Shown: piece by piece, positions 49,301 through 57,364 of the stretch
Position numbering within the stretch: position 1 is the stretch's first letter
How the letters are laid out: every line of letters starts with the position of its first letter
Assembly (NCBI RefSeq): GCF_006912135.1
Contig: NZ_VIRS01000019.1
Coordinates: 124,001 to 188,000 of the forward strand
Source of the DNA: Cryptosporangium phraense
Lineage (GTDB): Bacteria > Actinomycetota > Actinomycetes > Mycobacteriales > Cryptosporangiaceae
Length of the DNA: 64,000 nt
Direction: 5' to 3'
Made by a program: the position numbers and the translations under genes
Notes under the pieces: generated by a model
What the model was told of the DNA's origin: nothing
Database searches by the model: none
The model's input: only the letters and a program-made list of their open reading frames with translations

Positions 49301-49825
49301 ATGAGCGTTCCCCTGACCCTCCTCGGCCTGCTCGAACGCGAGCCGAGCCACGGCTACGATCTCAAGCGCGACTACGACACGTTCTTCGGCCGCGGCAAGC
49401 CCCTCTCGTTCGGCCAGGTCTACTCGACGCTCGGGCGGCTGGCCCGCGACGGCAAGGTCGTGATCGGCGAGGTCGCCCCGGGCGAAGGCCCGGAGCGGAA
49501 GCGCTACCTGATCACCGAGCGCGGCGCGACCGAGGTAGGCACCTGGCTCGCCGAGCCGGTCGACCCCGAACCGACGCTGCAGAGCATCCTGTTCTCCAAG
49601 GTGGTCCTGAGCCTGATGCTCGGTCGCCCGGCGGAGGAGTACCTCGATCGGCAGCGCGCCGCGCACCTGAGCCGGATGCGCGAGCTGACCGAGCTCAAGC
49701 GCACCGGCGAGCTGGTCGACGCACTGCTCGCCGACCACGCCCTGTTCCATCTGGAGGCCGACCTCCGATGGATCGACCTGACCAGTGCCCGGCTGGGCAC
49801 CCTCGCCAAGGCGGTGCAGCGATGA
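49301..49825 (+). CDS. PadR-family transcriptional regulator
   Basis: A 174-residue PadR-s2-type regulator. The winged helix occupies residues 1-85: LTLLGLLEREPSHGYDLKRDYD is the classical opening, SFGQVYSTLGRLARDGKV the recognition helix, and KRYLITERGATEVGTWL the wing end. The C-terminal helix pair (about 95-170) is for dimerisation. ATG 49301. Its TGA overlaps the ATG of the ABC ATPase gene, making it the first gene of an export operon that it very likely represses until an antimicrobial peptide or drug binds. Confidence 0.95.
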   Translation: MSVPLTLLGLLEREPSHGYDLKRDYDTFFGRGKPLSFGQVYSTLGRLARDGKVVIGEVAPGEGPERKRYLITERGATEVGTWLAEPVDPEPTLQSILFSKVVLSLMLGRPAEEYLDRQRAAHLSRMRELTELKRTGELVDALLADHALFHLEADLRWIDLTSARLGTLAKAVQR

Positions 49826-50493
49826 TTCTCCTCGCTTCCGAGCTCGAGCGCTCGTTCGGCGAGACGCCCGCCTTGCGCGGGGCGTCGCTGCAGGTGGAGC
49901 GGGGTGAGATGCTCGCGATCATGGGGCCGAGCGGCTCCGGCAAGTCCACGCTGCTGCACTGCCTGGCCGGCATCCTGACGCCGTCGTCGGGGACGGTGTC
50001 GTTCGACGGGGTTCGGATCGACGGTTTGTCGGAGGACGCCCGGAGCACGCTGCGACGCGAGCGGTTCGGGTTCGTGTTCCAGTTCGGGCAGCTCGTGCCG
50101 GAACTGTCGGCGCTGGAGAACGTCGCTCTGCCGCTGTTGCTGAACGGCGTGCGCCGGTCGGCCGCCGTCAAGCAGGCCGCGCCCTGGTTCGCCCGCCTGG
50201 GGCTCGACGGGCTGGAGCGCCGCCGGTCGGGTGAGCTCTCGGGCGGGCAGGCACAGCGGGTCGCGCTGGCCCGCGGGCTGGTCGCCGGGCCCGAGGTGCT
50301 GTTCGCGGACGAGCCGACCGGCGCGCTCGACTCGCTCACCGGCGAGCAGGTGATGGACCTGCTGGTCGAGGTGGCCCGGGCCGAGGGCACCACGGTCGTG
50401 CTGGTCACCCACGAGGCGCGGGTGGCCGCGTACGCCGACCGCGAGGTCATCGTCCGCGACGGCCGCGTCACCAGCCCGGCGCTGACGGCATGA
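49822..50493 (+). CDS. ABC transporter ATP-binding protein, MacB/LolD type
   Basis: A 223-residue ATPase: Walker A GPSGSGKST near residue 36, Q-loop FVFQFGQLVPELSALENVALPLLL, signature LSGGQAQRVALARGL near 134, Walker B VLFADEPTGALD, and His in VVLVTHEARVAAYAD. The combination of ADEPTGALD with the FtsX-type permease that follows places it in the MacB/BceA group of mechanotransmission transporters, which extrude or dislodge peptides and antibiotics. ATG 49822 overlaps the PadR stop and its stop overlaps the permease start. Confidence 0.95.
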   Translation: MILLASELERSFGETPALRGASLQVERGEMLAIMGPSGSGKSTLLHCLAGILTPSSGTVSFDGVRIDGLSEDARSTLRRERFGFVFQFGQLVPELSALENVALPLLLNGVRRSAAVKQAAPWFARLGLDGLERRRSGELSGGQAQRVALARGLVAGPEVLFADEPTGALDSLTGEQVMDLLVEVARAEGTTVVLVTHEARVAAYADREVIVRDGRVTSPALTA

Positions 50494-52622
50494 TCGGCTT
50501 CGGGCTCCGCCTGGCGGTCACCGGCGGACGGGAGGCGATCACGCGGCTGGTCCTGATCGCGACGGCGACCGCGCTCGGCGTCGGCATGCTGCTCGCCGTG
50601 GTGGCCGGCATCAACGCGGTCACCACCCAGAACGACCGGACGGCCTGGCTCTCGGTGCGCGGCGAAGACACCGATCCGTCCGGTTCGCTGTGGTGGCTGG
50701 ACCGGGACGACTTCTTCCGGGGTCAGGAGATCCAGCGGGTCGACGTCGCCGTGGCCGGGCCGGGTGCGCCGGTGCCGCCGGGTATCGACCGGCTGCCCGC
50801 ACCCGGGGAGTACTACGTGTCCCCGGCGCTGCACTCGCTCCTGGCGTCCGCACCGGCCGCGCAGCTCGGCGACCGGTTTCCCGGCCGGGAGGCCGGACTC
50901 CTCGGGGTCGACGCGGTGCCGGCCCCGGACGACCTGATTGTGCTGGTCGGCCGGTCCCCGGCCGACCTGTCGGCGGTCGACGGGGTTTCGCGGGTCGGCG
51001 CGATCAGCACGTCGACGCCGGAGTCCGACGCCTCGGCGATCAAGGCGATCCTCGGCATCGTGGCGATCGGGCTGCTGCTCCCGATCCTGATCTTCATCAA
51101 CTCGGCGACGCGCCTGTCGGCGGCCCGCCGGGAGCAGCGGTTCGCGGCGATGCGCCTGATCGGCGCCACCCCGCGGCAGATCTCCTGGGTGGCCGCGACC
51201 GAGTCGACGGTAGCCGTGGTGCTCGGCACCGCGGTCGGGTTCGCCCTGTACGAGGCGCTACGCGCCCCGATCGCCGACGTTCCGTTCACGGGTGCGGCGT
51301 CTTATCCGGACGACGTCTCGCTGACCGTCGGCGCCGGGCTGGTGGTCGCTCTCGGCGTGCCGGTCGTGGCCGCGTTCTCGTCGCTGTTCGCGCTGCGCCG
51401 GGTCCGGATCTCGCCGCTCGGCGTGACCCGGCGGGTGACGCCCCGGGCGCCGGGGTTCTGGCGGGTGGTTCCGCTGATCGCCGGGCTCGCCGAGTTGGCC
51501 TGGTTGGTCGGGCGCCGGCCGTCGTCGTCCGACTCGCAGACGTTCGCCTACCTGGGCGGGATTCTGCTGGTGATGATCGGGCTGATCGTGGCCGGTCCGT
51601 GGCTGACGATGGTCGGCGCGCGGGCGCTGGCCGCCCGGTCGAGCCGCCCGTCGACGCTGATCGCCGCCCGGCGGCTGGCCGACGACCCGAAGGCGGCGTT
51701 CCGGTCGGTCAGCGGGCTCGTGCTGGCGCTGTTCGTCACGACGGTCGCGATCGGCGTCATCACGACGATGACCGCCGACCGCACGGCCGAGCACGACACC
51801 GGCGACGCGAGCCTGATGCACCTGTACGTGCCGGGCACAGCGGCAGCGCGGTTCTCCGTGGTGGACGAGCTCCGGGCGATACCGGGCGTGACCGAGGTCG
51901 CCGAGCTGCGGACCGAGCCGGGGTCGGACTACACGACGCTCGCCTCCTGTGCGGAACTGGCGGGATGGTCTTCTCTGGGCCGGTGTCCGGAGGGTGCGGC
52001 GGTCGTCGAGGTGCAGTCCGCGGTGCTCGAGCCCGGGCGGACCTGGCCGGCCTCGACGGTCGGCCCGGCGGAGTTCGCGAACCTGGCTGCGGCCGAGTTC
52101 TTCGTCCAGACCGACGGATCCACGGCCGCACTCGAACGGGCCCGGACGACGCTCGAGAACGGGTTCCCGGGGTTCGTCCCGCCGCCCAGTACCGAACGCG
52201 ACCTCGCGCTCGGTTTCGTCAAGGCGATGGCGGTCTGGCGGCAGGTCGCCGACGTGGTCATCCTGGCCGGCCTGCCGATCGCCGGGTGCAGCCTGGCGGT
52301 GGGCGTCGTCGGCGGGCTGATCGAGCGGAGGCGTCCGTTCAGCCTGCTGCGGCTGAGCGGTGCGCCGCTCGCGGTGTTACGCCGGGTGGTCGCGCTGGAG
52401 AGCGCGCTGCCGTTGCTCGTCGTGTCCGCGGTGGCGGTCGGGAGTGGGTTGCTGGCCGCGCATCTGTTCCTGCGGTCGCAGCTGGACATCTCGCTCCGGG
52501 CGCCCGGGGCGGAGTACTACCTGGTGGTGGGGGTCGGGTTGGCGGTCGGGCTTGCTCTGGTGGCGTCGACGCTGCCGCTGCTGCGCCGGATCACCGGCCC
52601 GTCGGCGGCCCGGAACGACTAG
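50490..52622 (+). CDS. FtsX-like ABC permease with two FtsX modules
   Basis: A 710-residue permease with a long N-terminal helix (residues about 15-45), an extracytoplasmic domain (about 50-175), then two FtsX blocks: helices near 180-310 (ILGIVAIGLLLPILIFIN...RREQRFAAMRLIGATPRQI) and near 580-700 (VVILAGLPIAGCSLAVGVVGGLIERRRPFSLLRLSGAP). The middle section carries four further helices and a second outer domain with two Cys. Ten helices in total match BceB-like permeases. The ATG overlaps the ATPase stop. Cargo is unknown; antimicrobial peptide resistance is the best inference. Confidence 0.92.
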   Translation: MIGFGLRLAVTGGREAITRLVLIATATALGVGMLLAVVAGINAVTTQNDRTAWLSVRGEDTDPSGSLWWLDRDDFFRGQEIQRVDVAVAGPGAPVPPGIDRLPAPGEYYVSPALHSLLASAPAAQLGDRFPGREAGLLGVDAVPAPDDLIVLVGRSPADLSAVDGVSRVGAISTSTPESDASAIKAILGIVAIGLLLPILIFINSATRLSAARREQRFAAMRLIGATPRQISWVAATESTVAVVLGTAVGFALYEALRAPIADVPFTGAASYPDDVSLTVGAGLVVALGVPVVAAFSSLFALRRVRISPLGVTRRVTPRAPGFWRVVPLIAGLAELAWLVGRRPSSSDSQTFAYLGGILLVMIGLIVAGPWLTMVGARALAARSSRPSTLIAARRLADDPKAAFRSVSGLVLALFVTTVAIGVITTMTADRTAEHDTGDASLMHLYVPGTAAARFSVVDELRAIPGVTEVAELRTEPGSDYTTLASCAELAGWSSLGRCPEGAAVVEVQSAVLEPGRTWPASTVGPAEFANLAAAEFFVQTDGSTAALERARTTLENGFPGFVPPPSTERDLALGFVKAMAVWRQVADVVILAGLPIAGCSLAVGVVGGLIERRRPFSLLRLSGAPLAVLRRVVALESALPLLVVSAVAVGSGLLAAHLFLRSQLDISLRAPGAEYYLVVGVGLAVGLALVASTLPLLRRITGPSAARND

Positions 52623-52626
52623 CCGC

Positions 52627-53202
52627 TCAGGCGGCCTTGTTCAGGTGCTCGATCGTGGCCTGACGAAGGTCGTCGAGCTTGACGTCGGCGCCGACGATCA
52701 GTTTGGCGCCGAGGCCCTCGCCCTCGCGGATCAGCCCGAGCAGGATGTACTCGCTGTTGATTTCGCCGGCCTTGAGGTGGATGGCCTCGCGGAGCGCGAG
52801 CTCGAGCACCTTCTTGGAGCGGGGCGCGAACCGGCTGCTGCCGGAGCGCCGGAACAGGCCCTTCTTCTCCTCCGGGGCCGGCGTCGACCAGGACGTGGGG
52901 CCGAGCGTCCGGTCGACGCTGGCCAGCACCGCGTCGAGGTCGATGCCGATCGACTTGAGCGCCTCGGCGTCGTCGTCGGTCAGGACGCGGCCGGTCTCGC
53001 CGACCTGGCGCTTCAGGTCGGTGCGGACGCGGTCGTAATCCAGGCCCGCTTCGCGGAGTACGACGCCCGCGCCCGCGCTGTCGCTGGCCAGCATCGCCAG
53101 CAGGAGGTGCTCGGTGCCGATCAGCGGGTGGTGGAGTTGGCGGGCCTGTTCTCGGGCTTCGAGGACCAGTGCGCGGGCGTCCTCGGTGAATCGTTCGAAC
53201 AT
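52627..53202 (-). CDS. Clp N-terminal repeat protein without ATPase domain
   Basis: A 191-residue protein with two Clp-N repeats. Repeat 1 is residues 1-75: MFERFTEDARALVLEAREQA then HPLIGTEHLLLAMLA. Repeat 2 is about 120-185: RFAPRSKKVLELALREAI then INSEYILLGLIREGEG. Full ClpC/ClpB chaperones carry the same module in front of AAA+ rings; here no AAA+ domain follows. It may act as a ClpC adaptor or decoy, or bind degrons. The ATG is 1 base from the upstream HTH stop, so the two genes form an operon under the palindromes upstream. Confidence 0.92.
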   Translation of the reverse strand: MFERFTEDARALVLEAREQARQLHHPLIGTEHLLLAMLASDSAGAGVVLREAGLDYDRVRTDLKRQVGETGRVLTDDDAEALKSIGIDLDAVLASVDRTLGPTSWSTPAPEEKKGLFRRSGSSRFAPRSKKVLELALREAIHLKAGEINSEYILLGLIREGEGLGAKLIVGADVKLDDLRQATIEHLNKAA

Positions 53203-53203
53203 G

Positions 53204-53437
53204 TCAGTGCTCCTTTCGGGGGCCGGGGTCACGGCGGGCGTACTTCTTGTGCACGGCCTGTTTGCTGACTTCGAGGACCTCGGCGATTTCCTGCCAGGAC
53301 CAGCCCGCACGGCGGGCGTTCTCGACTTGCACGGCTTCCAGCGTCTCGGCCAGCCGGCGGAGGGCCCGGACGGCCCGCAGCCCGACCCGAGCGTCCCCGC
53401 TGCTGGCCGCCGCAGCCAGCTCCGTCGCTTCACTCAT
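53204..53437 (-). CDS. small helix-turn-helix regulator partner of the Clp-N protein
   Basis: A 77-residue protein. Residues 20-45 form a helix (RAVRALRRLAETLEAVQV) and about 47-70 a helix-turn-helix of the sigma-factor region 4 type: AGWSWQEIAEVLEVSKQAVHKKYARRD. Such HTH/Clp-N pairs are common in actinobacteria. ATG 53437 is supported by homologues of this size. Two GTCAAC/GTTGAC palindromes lie within 47 bases upstream and are likely its operators. The Clp-N gene starts 1 base after its stop. Confidence 0.9.
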   Translation of the reverse strand: MSEATELAAAASSGDARVGLRAVRALRRLAETLEAVQVENARRAGWSWQEIAEVLEVSKQAVHKKYARRDPGPRKEH

Positions 53438-53440
53438 GCC

Positions 53441-53493
53441 GTCAACGTTAGTTGACGTCCGGCTGAAGGTCAACCGAAGTTGACGAACTTCGG
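53441..53493. promoter_or_regulatory. paired GTCAAC-N4-GTTGAC operators
   Basis: Two perfect palindromes, GTCAAC-GTTA-GTTGAC (53441-53456) and GTCAAC-CGAA-GTTGAC (53469-53484), are 28 bp apart centre to centre. The second overlaps another perfect palindrome, CCGAAGTT-GACG-AACTTCGG (53474-53493). They begin 4 bases upstream of the HTH start and include TTGAC elements that could also be -35 hexamers. Confidence 0.85.
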
Positions 53494-53543
53494 GGTTGCC
53501 GACGCTCGTACACTCGTGCCACCCTATGTCACGGAGGTGGCCA

Positions 53544-53729
53544 ATGATCGCACTGGATCCGAACTACGACCGCGACGGCGTCCTGCGAGGAGTGCCGTTC
53601 GACCCCTACAACTGGAAGGACGAATACGACGAAGGAGAGGTCGACGGCTACGGAGTCGTCATCGGTAGCCCCGAGGAGCGGGAGGCATTCCACACCTGGC
53701 TACGCCTCTCCCGGCACGGGCTGGCGTGA
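53544..53729 (+). CDS. antitoxin-like acidic protein paired with a PIN toxin
   Basis: A 61-residue acidic protein (NYDRDGVLRGVPFDPYNWKDEYDEGEVDGYGVV). It ends in an amphipathic helix SPEEREAFHTWLRLSRHG. ACGGAGGTGG at 53531-53540 supports ATG 53544. It has no recognisable DNA-binding domain, unlike AbrB- or RHH-type VapB. Its stop overlaps the PIN gene start (GTGA), the usual coupling of antitoxin and toxin. The antitoxin role is therefore based on position; it may act only by wrapping the toxin. Confidence 0.7.
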   Translation: MIALDPNYDRDGVLRGVPFDPYNWKDEYDEGEVDGYGVVIGSPEEREAFHTWLRLSRHGLA

Positions 53730-54166
53730 TCGCGATGCGAGAGGTCGTCGTGCTCGACACGAACGTGGCCTCAGATTTGTTCGTCCGGCGGACGTTGCCC
53801 CGGCAGGTGAGCGAAGCGCTGAGAGGAGCGAGCACCGCAATCACGTTCGTCACCGTCGGCGAACTGACCAAATGGACCGATCTGCGTAACTGGGGCTCGG
53901 CCCGACGGAACCAACTCGAAGGCTGGCTGTCCCGGCACGAGCACCTCGAGCCTGATGACGCCGTCGCCGTCACCTGGGGGCACCTGGCGGCCGCAGCCAT
54001 TCGCCGAGGTCGCAAGGTATCCGAGAACGACACGTGGATTGCTGCGTGTTGTCTGGTCGACGGGGTGCCGCTGGCGACGCTCAACATGAAGGACTTCGTT
54101 GGCTTCGCCCGGTACCACGGCCTCGACCTACGGGGTGTAGAGGAGGCCGAAGAACTCGATCAGTAG
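53726..54166 (+). CDS. PIN-domain toxin, VapC-like
   Basis: A 146-residue PIN ribonuclease. Acidic residues expected in the active site are Asp11 (VVVLDTNV), Glu46 (VTVGELTKW) and Asp102 (ENDTWIAACC); a fourth acidic residue may be Asp in LNMKDFVGF. VapC enzymes cut tRNA or rRNA and stop translation. GTG 53726 overlaps the upstream stop; ATG 53735 is an alternative giving MREVVVLD. Its 3' end overlaps the convergent decarboxylase gene by 39 bases, an unusual position for a mobile toxin-antitoxin pair. Confidence 0.9.
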   Translation: MIAMREVVVLDTNVASDLFVRRTLPRQVSEALRGASTAITFVTVGELTKWTDLRNWGSARRNQLEGWLSRHEHLEPDDAVAVTWGHLAAAAIRRGRKVSENDTWIAACCLVDGVPLATLNMKDFVGFARYHGLDLRGVEEAEELDQ

Positions 54167-55564
54167 GCGTTCACGCAAGCGTGGCGGGGCCGCGGCCAAC
54201 AGGGCATTGATCTCGGCCATCCGCGCCGGAAGAACAAAACCCTCGCCGCCGCCGAGGCCGGCCCCCGCCAACAACCCCCCGAACTCCTCGGACGTCAACG
54301 TCGACGGATCGAGCCCCCGCAACCACTCCACAACCCCACCATCCACCACCACCGGCCCATGCGCCCGAGCCGCCGCCACCGCGTCCCGCAGATCCCCCAG
54401 GAACGGCGCGATCTTCGACGCACTCGCCGCGGTCACCGTGAGATGCAGGTTCATCGGCAGCTCCCCCAGCGCGAACTGCGGCTGCACGTACCAGCCCCGC
54501 TCGGTGAGCTCGTCCGCCACCACGAACAGATCCGGCCCGGTCGACCCGAACGCGACCAGGCTCGCCTCCGGCGGCCCGAGCACCCGCAAGCCTTCCACCG
54601 ACGAGACTCCGGCGACGAGCGCCCGGGTCGCGTCCAGCGTGGCGGAGGCCAGGTCGAGATACCCCTCGTCGCCGAGGTGACGCAGCACCGCCCAGGCCGC
54701 CGCGAGCGGCGCCGCCGACTTCGTCGACTGCACGGTGGCGTTGATCATCGAGTAGCCCGGCCAGTCCGCGAACGCGAAGTACTGCGTCCTCCGCAGCGAC
54801 GCGTCCCGGTGCAGCAGCACCGACGTCCCCTTCGGGGCGTACGCGTACTTGTGCAGGTCCACCGAGAGGCTCGTGACGCCCGGCACCGACAGGTCGAACT
54901 CCGGTAGTCGGACGCCCAGCCGGCGCCAGAACGGCAGCACCCACCCCCCGATGCACGCGTCCACATGACACCGAACACCCCGCGCCGACGCAGCCGCCGC
55001 GATCTCCACCACCGGATCGATCACCCCGTGCGCGTACGACGGGGCGCTCGCCACCACGAGCACGGTCCGGTCGGTGATCGCCGCGGCCACGTCGGCCGGC
55101 GACGGCCGGAACGTCGCCGGATCCACCGGCACCGGAACCAGCGCGACCCGGAAGTACTCGGCCGCCTTCGCGAACGCCGCATGGGCGGTCACCGGCGCCA
55201 CCAGCTCCGGACGGTCGATCTCCGGGTGCGCGTCCCGGGCCGCCTTGACCGCGAGCAGGATCGACTCGGTACCACCGGACGTGACCGTGCCGACCGTCTC
55301 CGGGCCGCCGCCGAGCAGCGACGCGGCCGCGCCCACGACCTCGTTCTCCATTGCAAGCAGCGACGGGAACACGGTCGGGTCCAGCCCGTTCAGCCCGGTG
55401 ACCGCCTCGGCCGCCCGGTGCGCCAGCGCGTCGAGCCCGTCGAGCCCCGAGTCGTAGACGTACGCCCACGTCCGCCCGCCGTGCGTCGGCAGGTCGGCAG
55501 CGCGCAGCTCGGAGAGCGCGGCCAGGACCTCGTCGGCCGCCGCACCCTGCTTCGGAAGGCTCAT
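54128..55564 (-). CDS. PLP-dependent decarboxylase/lyase (GAD / sphingosine-phosphate lyase type)
   Basis: A 478-residue fold-type I PLP enzyme. The Schiff-base Lys lies in SVDLHKYAYAPKG near residue 238, the Asp contacting the pyridine nitrogen in CHVDACIGGW near 200, and the phosphate site in TSGGTESILLAVKAARD near 105. AHAAFAKAAEYF provides the stacking His. Overall it resembles sphingosine-1-phosphate lyases and group II amino-acid decarboxylases; the substrate cannot be fixed. ATG 55564 overlaps the stop of the MFS gene, so enzyme and transporter are made together. Confidence 0.9.
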   Translation of the reverse strand: MSLPKQGAAADEVLAALSELRAADLPTHGGRTWAYVYDSGLDGLDALAHRAAEAVTGLNGLDPTVFPSLLAMENEVVGAAASLLGGGPETVGTVTSGGTESILLAVKAARDAHPEIDRPELVAPVTAHAAFAKAAEYFRVALVPVPVDPATFRPSPADVAAAITDRTVLVVASAPSYAHGVIDPVVEIAAAASARGVRCHVDACIGGWVLPFWRRLGVRLPEFDLSVPGVTSLSVDLHKYAYAPKGTSVLLHRDASLRRTQYFAFADWPGYSMINATVQSTKSAAPLAAAWAVLRHLGDEGYLDLASATLDATRALVAGVSSVEGLRVLGPPEASLVAFGSTGPDLFVVADELTERGWYVQPQFALGELPMNLHLTVTAASASKIAPFLGDLRDAVAAARAHGPVVVDGGVVEWLRGLDPSTLTSEEFGGLLAGAGLGGGEGFVLPARMAEINALLAAAPPRLRERLLIEFFGLLYTP

Positions 55565-56919
55565 GATTCTCCGGAGGTCAGCGCGGACAGGCGCGCAGGG
55601 GTCAGGTCGTAGCGACGGAGCAGCGGCAGCGCGACCAGCATGATCACCGCGGGCAGCAGGCTGAAGCCGAGGACGATCGCGGTGTGGGCGCTGTCCGGCT
55701 GGTCACCGGCGTCGACGCCGGACCGGTACCCGCCGAGCTGCAGCACCAGCCCGAACACTCCCGGCCCGAGCGCCAGCCCCAGCGTCTCCCCGCCCGTCCA
55801 GAGCCCGGTGAACACGCCGGCCTGCCGACGCCCGGTGACCGCCTCGTCGGCCGCGATGGTGTCCGGCAGCATCGCCAGCCCGAAGACCTGCTGCCCGGCG
55901 TACCCGCACCCGACGACCGCGGTCGCCACCAGCACGAGCGCCAGTACCGAGCCGGCCAGGAACGCCAGCCCGATCAGCAGCCCGCCGGCCGCGAACACCG
56001 CCGAGGCGATCACGTACCCCGACCGTTTCCCGATCCGGGCCCCGACCCGCTCCCACACCGGCATCACGATCAGCGCCGGCCCGACGAAACACACGAACAG
56101 CAACGACGTCGCCGACGAGTCACCCAGCGGCCCCGCGGCCACGTAGTCCGTCCCGGCGAGCATGACGCCGATCCCCACCGCCTGGACGACGAAGCAGGCC
56201 AGCAGCAGCGCGAACGGCCGGTTCGCCCGGGCCACCGCCAGCTGACGCCGCAGCGAGGGCTCACTCTCCTGCACCGTCCCGACCGGCGCCCGTCGCGTCC
56301 CCCAGAACGACGCGAGCGCACCGACGGCGATCAGCACCGCCACGGCGAGCCCAGCCACCCGGTAGCCGGCCAGACCACCACCGGCCGCATCACGCAGCGC
56401 GGGGGCCACCGCCCCGGAGGCCAGAATGGCCAGCGCCAGCACCGCGATGCGCCAGGTCATCAAGCGTGTGCGCGCGGCGTAGGGATCCGTGGTGCCCGCG
56501 GTGATCTCGGCCGGCATCGCCACGTACGGGACCTGGAAGAACGCGAACGTGGTCGCGGTGGCCAGGAACGCGACGGTCACGTAGACCGCTCCGGCCGAAC
56601 CCGAGAACGGCCCGGCGAACAGCGCCGCGAACGTCACCGCGGTCCCGAGCCCACCCACCAGCAGATACGGACGCCGGGCGCCCCAGCGGCTGGTCGTCCG
56701 GTCCGAGATCCGGCCGGCGATCGGGTTGAGCACCACGTCCCAGGCCTTGGGCAGCAGGACCAGCAGACCGGCGAGGCCGGCGGCCACGGCCAGCGTGTCG
56801 GTGAGATACGGCAGCAGCAGCAACCCCGGAACCGTGCCGAACGCTCCGTTCACCAGCGAGCCCGCCGAATAGCCGATCCGGGTGCCCCGGTCGAGGCGGT
56901 AAACCGGAGTAACTGTCAC
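55561..56919 (-). CDS. MFS/GPH-type transporter
   Basis: A 452-residue transporter with twelve helices. The start TPVYRLDRGTRIGYSAGSLVNGAFGTVPGLLLLPYLTD and the cytoplasmic motif PIAGRISDRTTSRWGARRPYLL are typical of MFS_2/GPH carriers, which cotransport sugars, lipids or related solutes with H+ or Na+. GTG 56919 is chosen because it gives the family N-terminus; the frame is open to 57381 but would overlap the alkyltransferase-like gene. Coupling to the PLP enzyme suggests transport of its substrate or product, such as an amine or a lipid-derived compound. Confidence 0.88.
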   Translation of the reverse strand: MTVTPVYRLDRGTRIGYSAGSLVNGAFGTVPGLLLLPYLTDTLAVAAGLAGLLVLLPKAWDVVLNPIAGRISDRTTSRWGARRPYLLVGGLGTAVTFAALFAGPFSGSAGAVYVTVAFLATATTFAFFQVPYVAMPAEITAGTTDPYAARTRLMTWRIAVLALAILASGAVAPALRDAAGGGLAGYRVAGLAVAVLIAVGALASFWGTRRAPVGTVQESEPSLRRQLAVARANRPFALLLACFVVQAVGIGVMLAGTDYVAAGPLGDSSATSLLFVCFVGPALIVMPVWERVGARIGKRSGYVIASAVFAAGGLLIGLAFLAGSVLALVLVATAVVGCGYAGQQVFGLAMLPDTIAADEAVTGRRQAGVFTGLWTGGETLGLALGPGVFGLVLQLGGYRSGVDAGDQPDSAHTAIVLGFSLLPAVIMLVALPLLRRYDLTPARLSALTSGES

Positions 56920-56985
56920 GTTCGCATCCTGGTGGGTCCGATAGGCATAGGGGAAGCATTCTCGCCCGGACGGCAGAATGAATGC

Positions 56986-57312
56986 GTGACCGCAGCGCCG
57001 CCGAGCGAGTATGTCGAGCAGGTCCTGGACGTCGTCGAAGACATCCCGCCGGGCCGGGTGATGACCTACGGCATGATCGCCGAGATCGTCCGGGAGCGGA
57101 CCGGCAGCGGTTCGGCCCGCACGGTTGGCGCGGTGATGGCCCGCTACGGCAGCGCCGTGCCCTGGCACCGGGTCGTGGCGTCGGACGGGCGTCTCCCTCC
57201 GGGCCACGAGATCGAGGCCACCCGGAGGCTCCGGGCCGAGGGCGTCGCATTCCGCGGCGAGAAGGTCGCGATGGCGACCTCGCGATGGTGGCCGGGCGAA
57301 AACGCCGATTAG
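56986..57312 (+). CDS. alkyltransferase-like protein (ATL), Trp in place of the acceptor Cys
   Basis: A 108-residue protein homologous to the DNA-binding domain of O6-alkylguanine-DNA methyltransferase. The usual PCHRV active site is PWHRVVASDGRL near residue 60, so Cys is replaced by Trp. The helix-turn-helix with the Arg finger is visible (RTVGAVMARYG). ATL proteins bind O6-alkylguanine without repairing it and hand it to nucleotide excision repair. GTG 56986 is used. It is divergent from the MFS gene. I recall an orthologue at Rv3204 in the same neighbourhood. Confidence 0.93.
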   Translation: MTAAPPSEYVEQVLDVVEDIPPGRVMTYGMIAEIVRERTGSGSARTVGAVMARYGSAVPWHRVVASDGRLPPGHEIEATRRLRAEGVAFRGEKVAMATSRWWPGENAD

Positions 57313-57364
57313 CACATCCTCGCAAGGGGAAACAGGACCGGCATCCGGACCGGGAGGGTGCCCC

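Noticed and set aside
42802-49304. Very long open frames on the + strand opposite adnA and adnB (779 and 1070 codons)
   Set aside because: They are antisense shadows caused by high third-position GC. Composition is Arg/Gly/Val/Gln-rich and no domain is recognisable, while the minus strand encodes complete helicase motifs.
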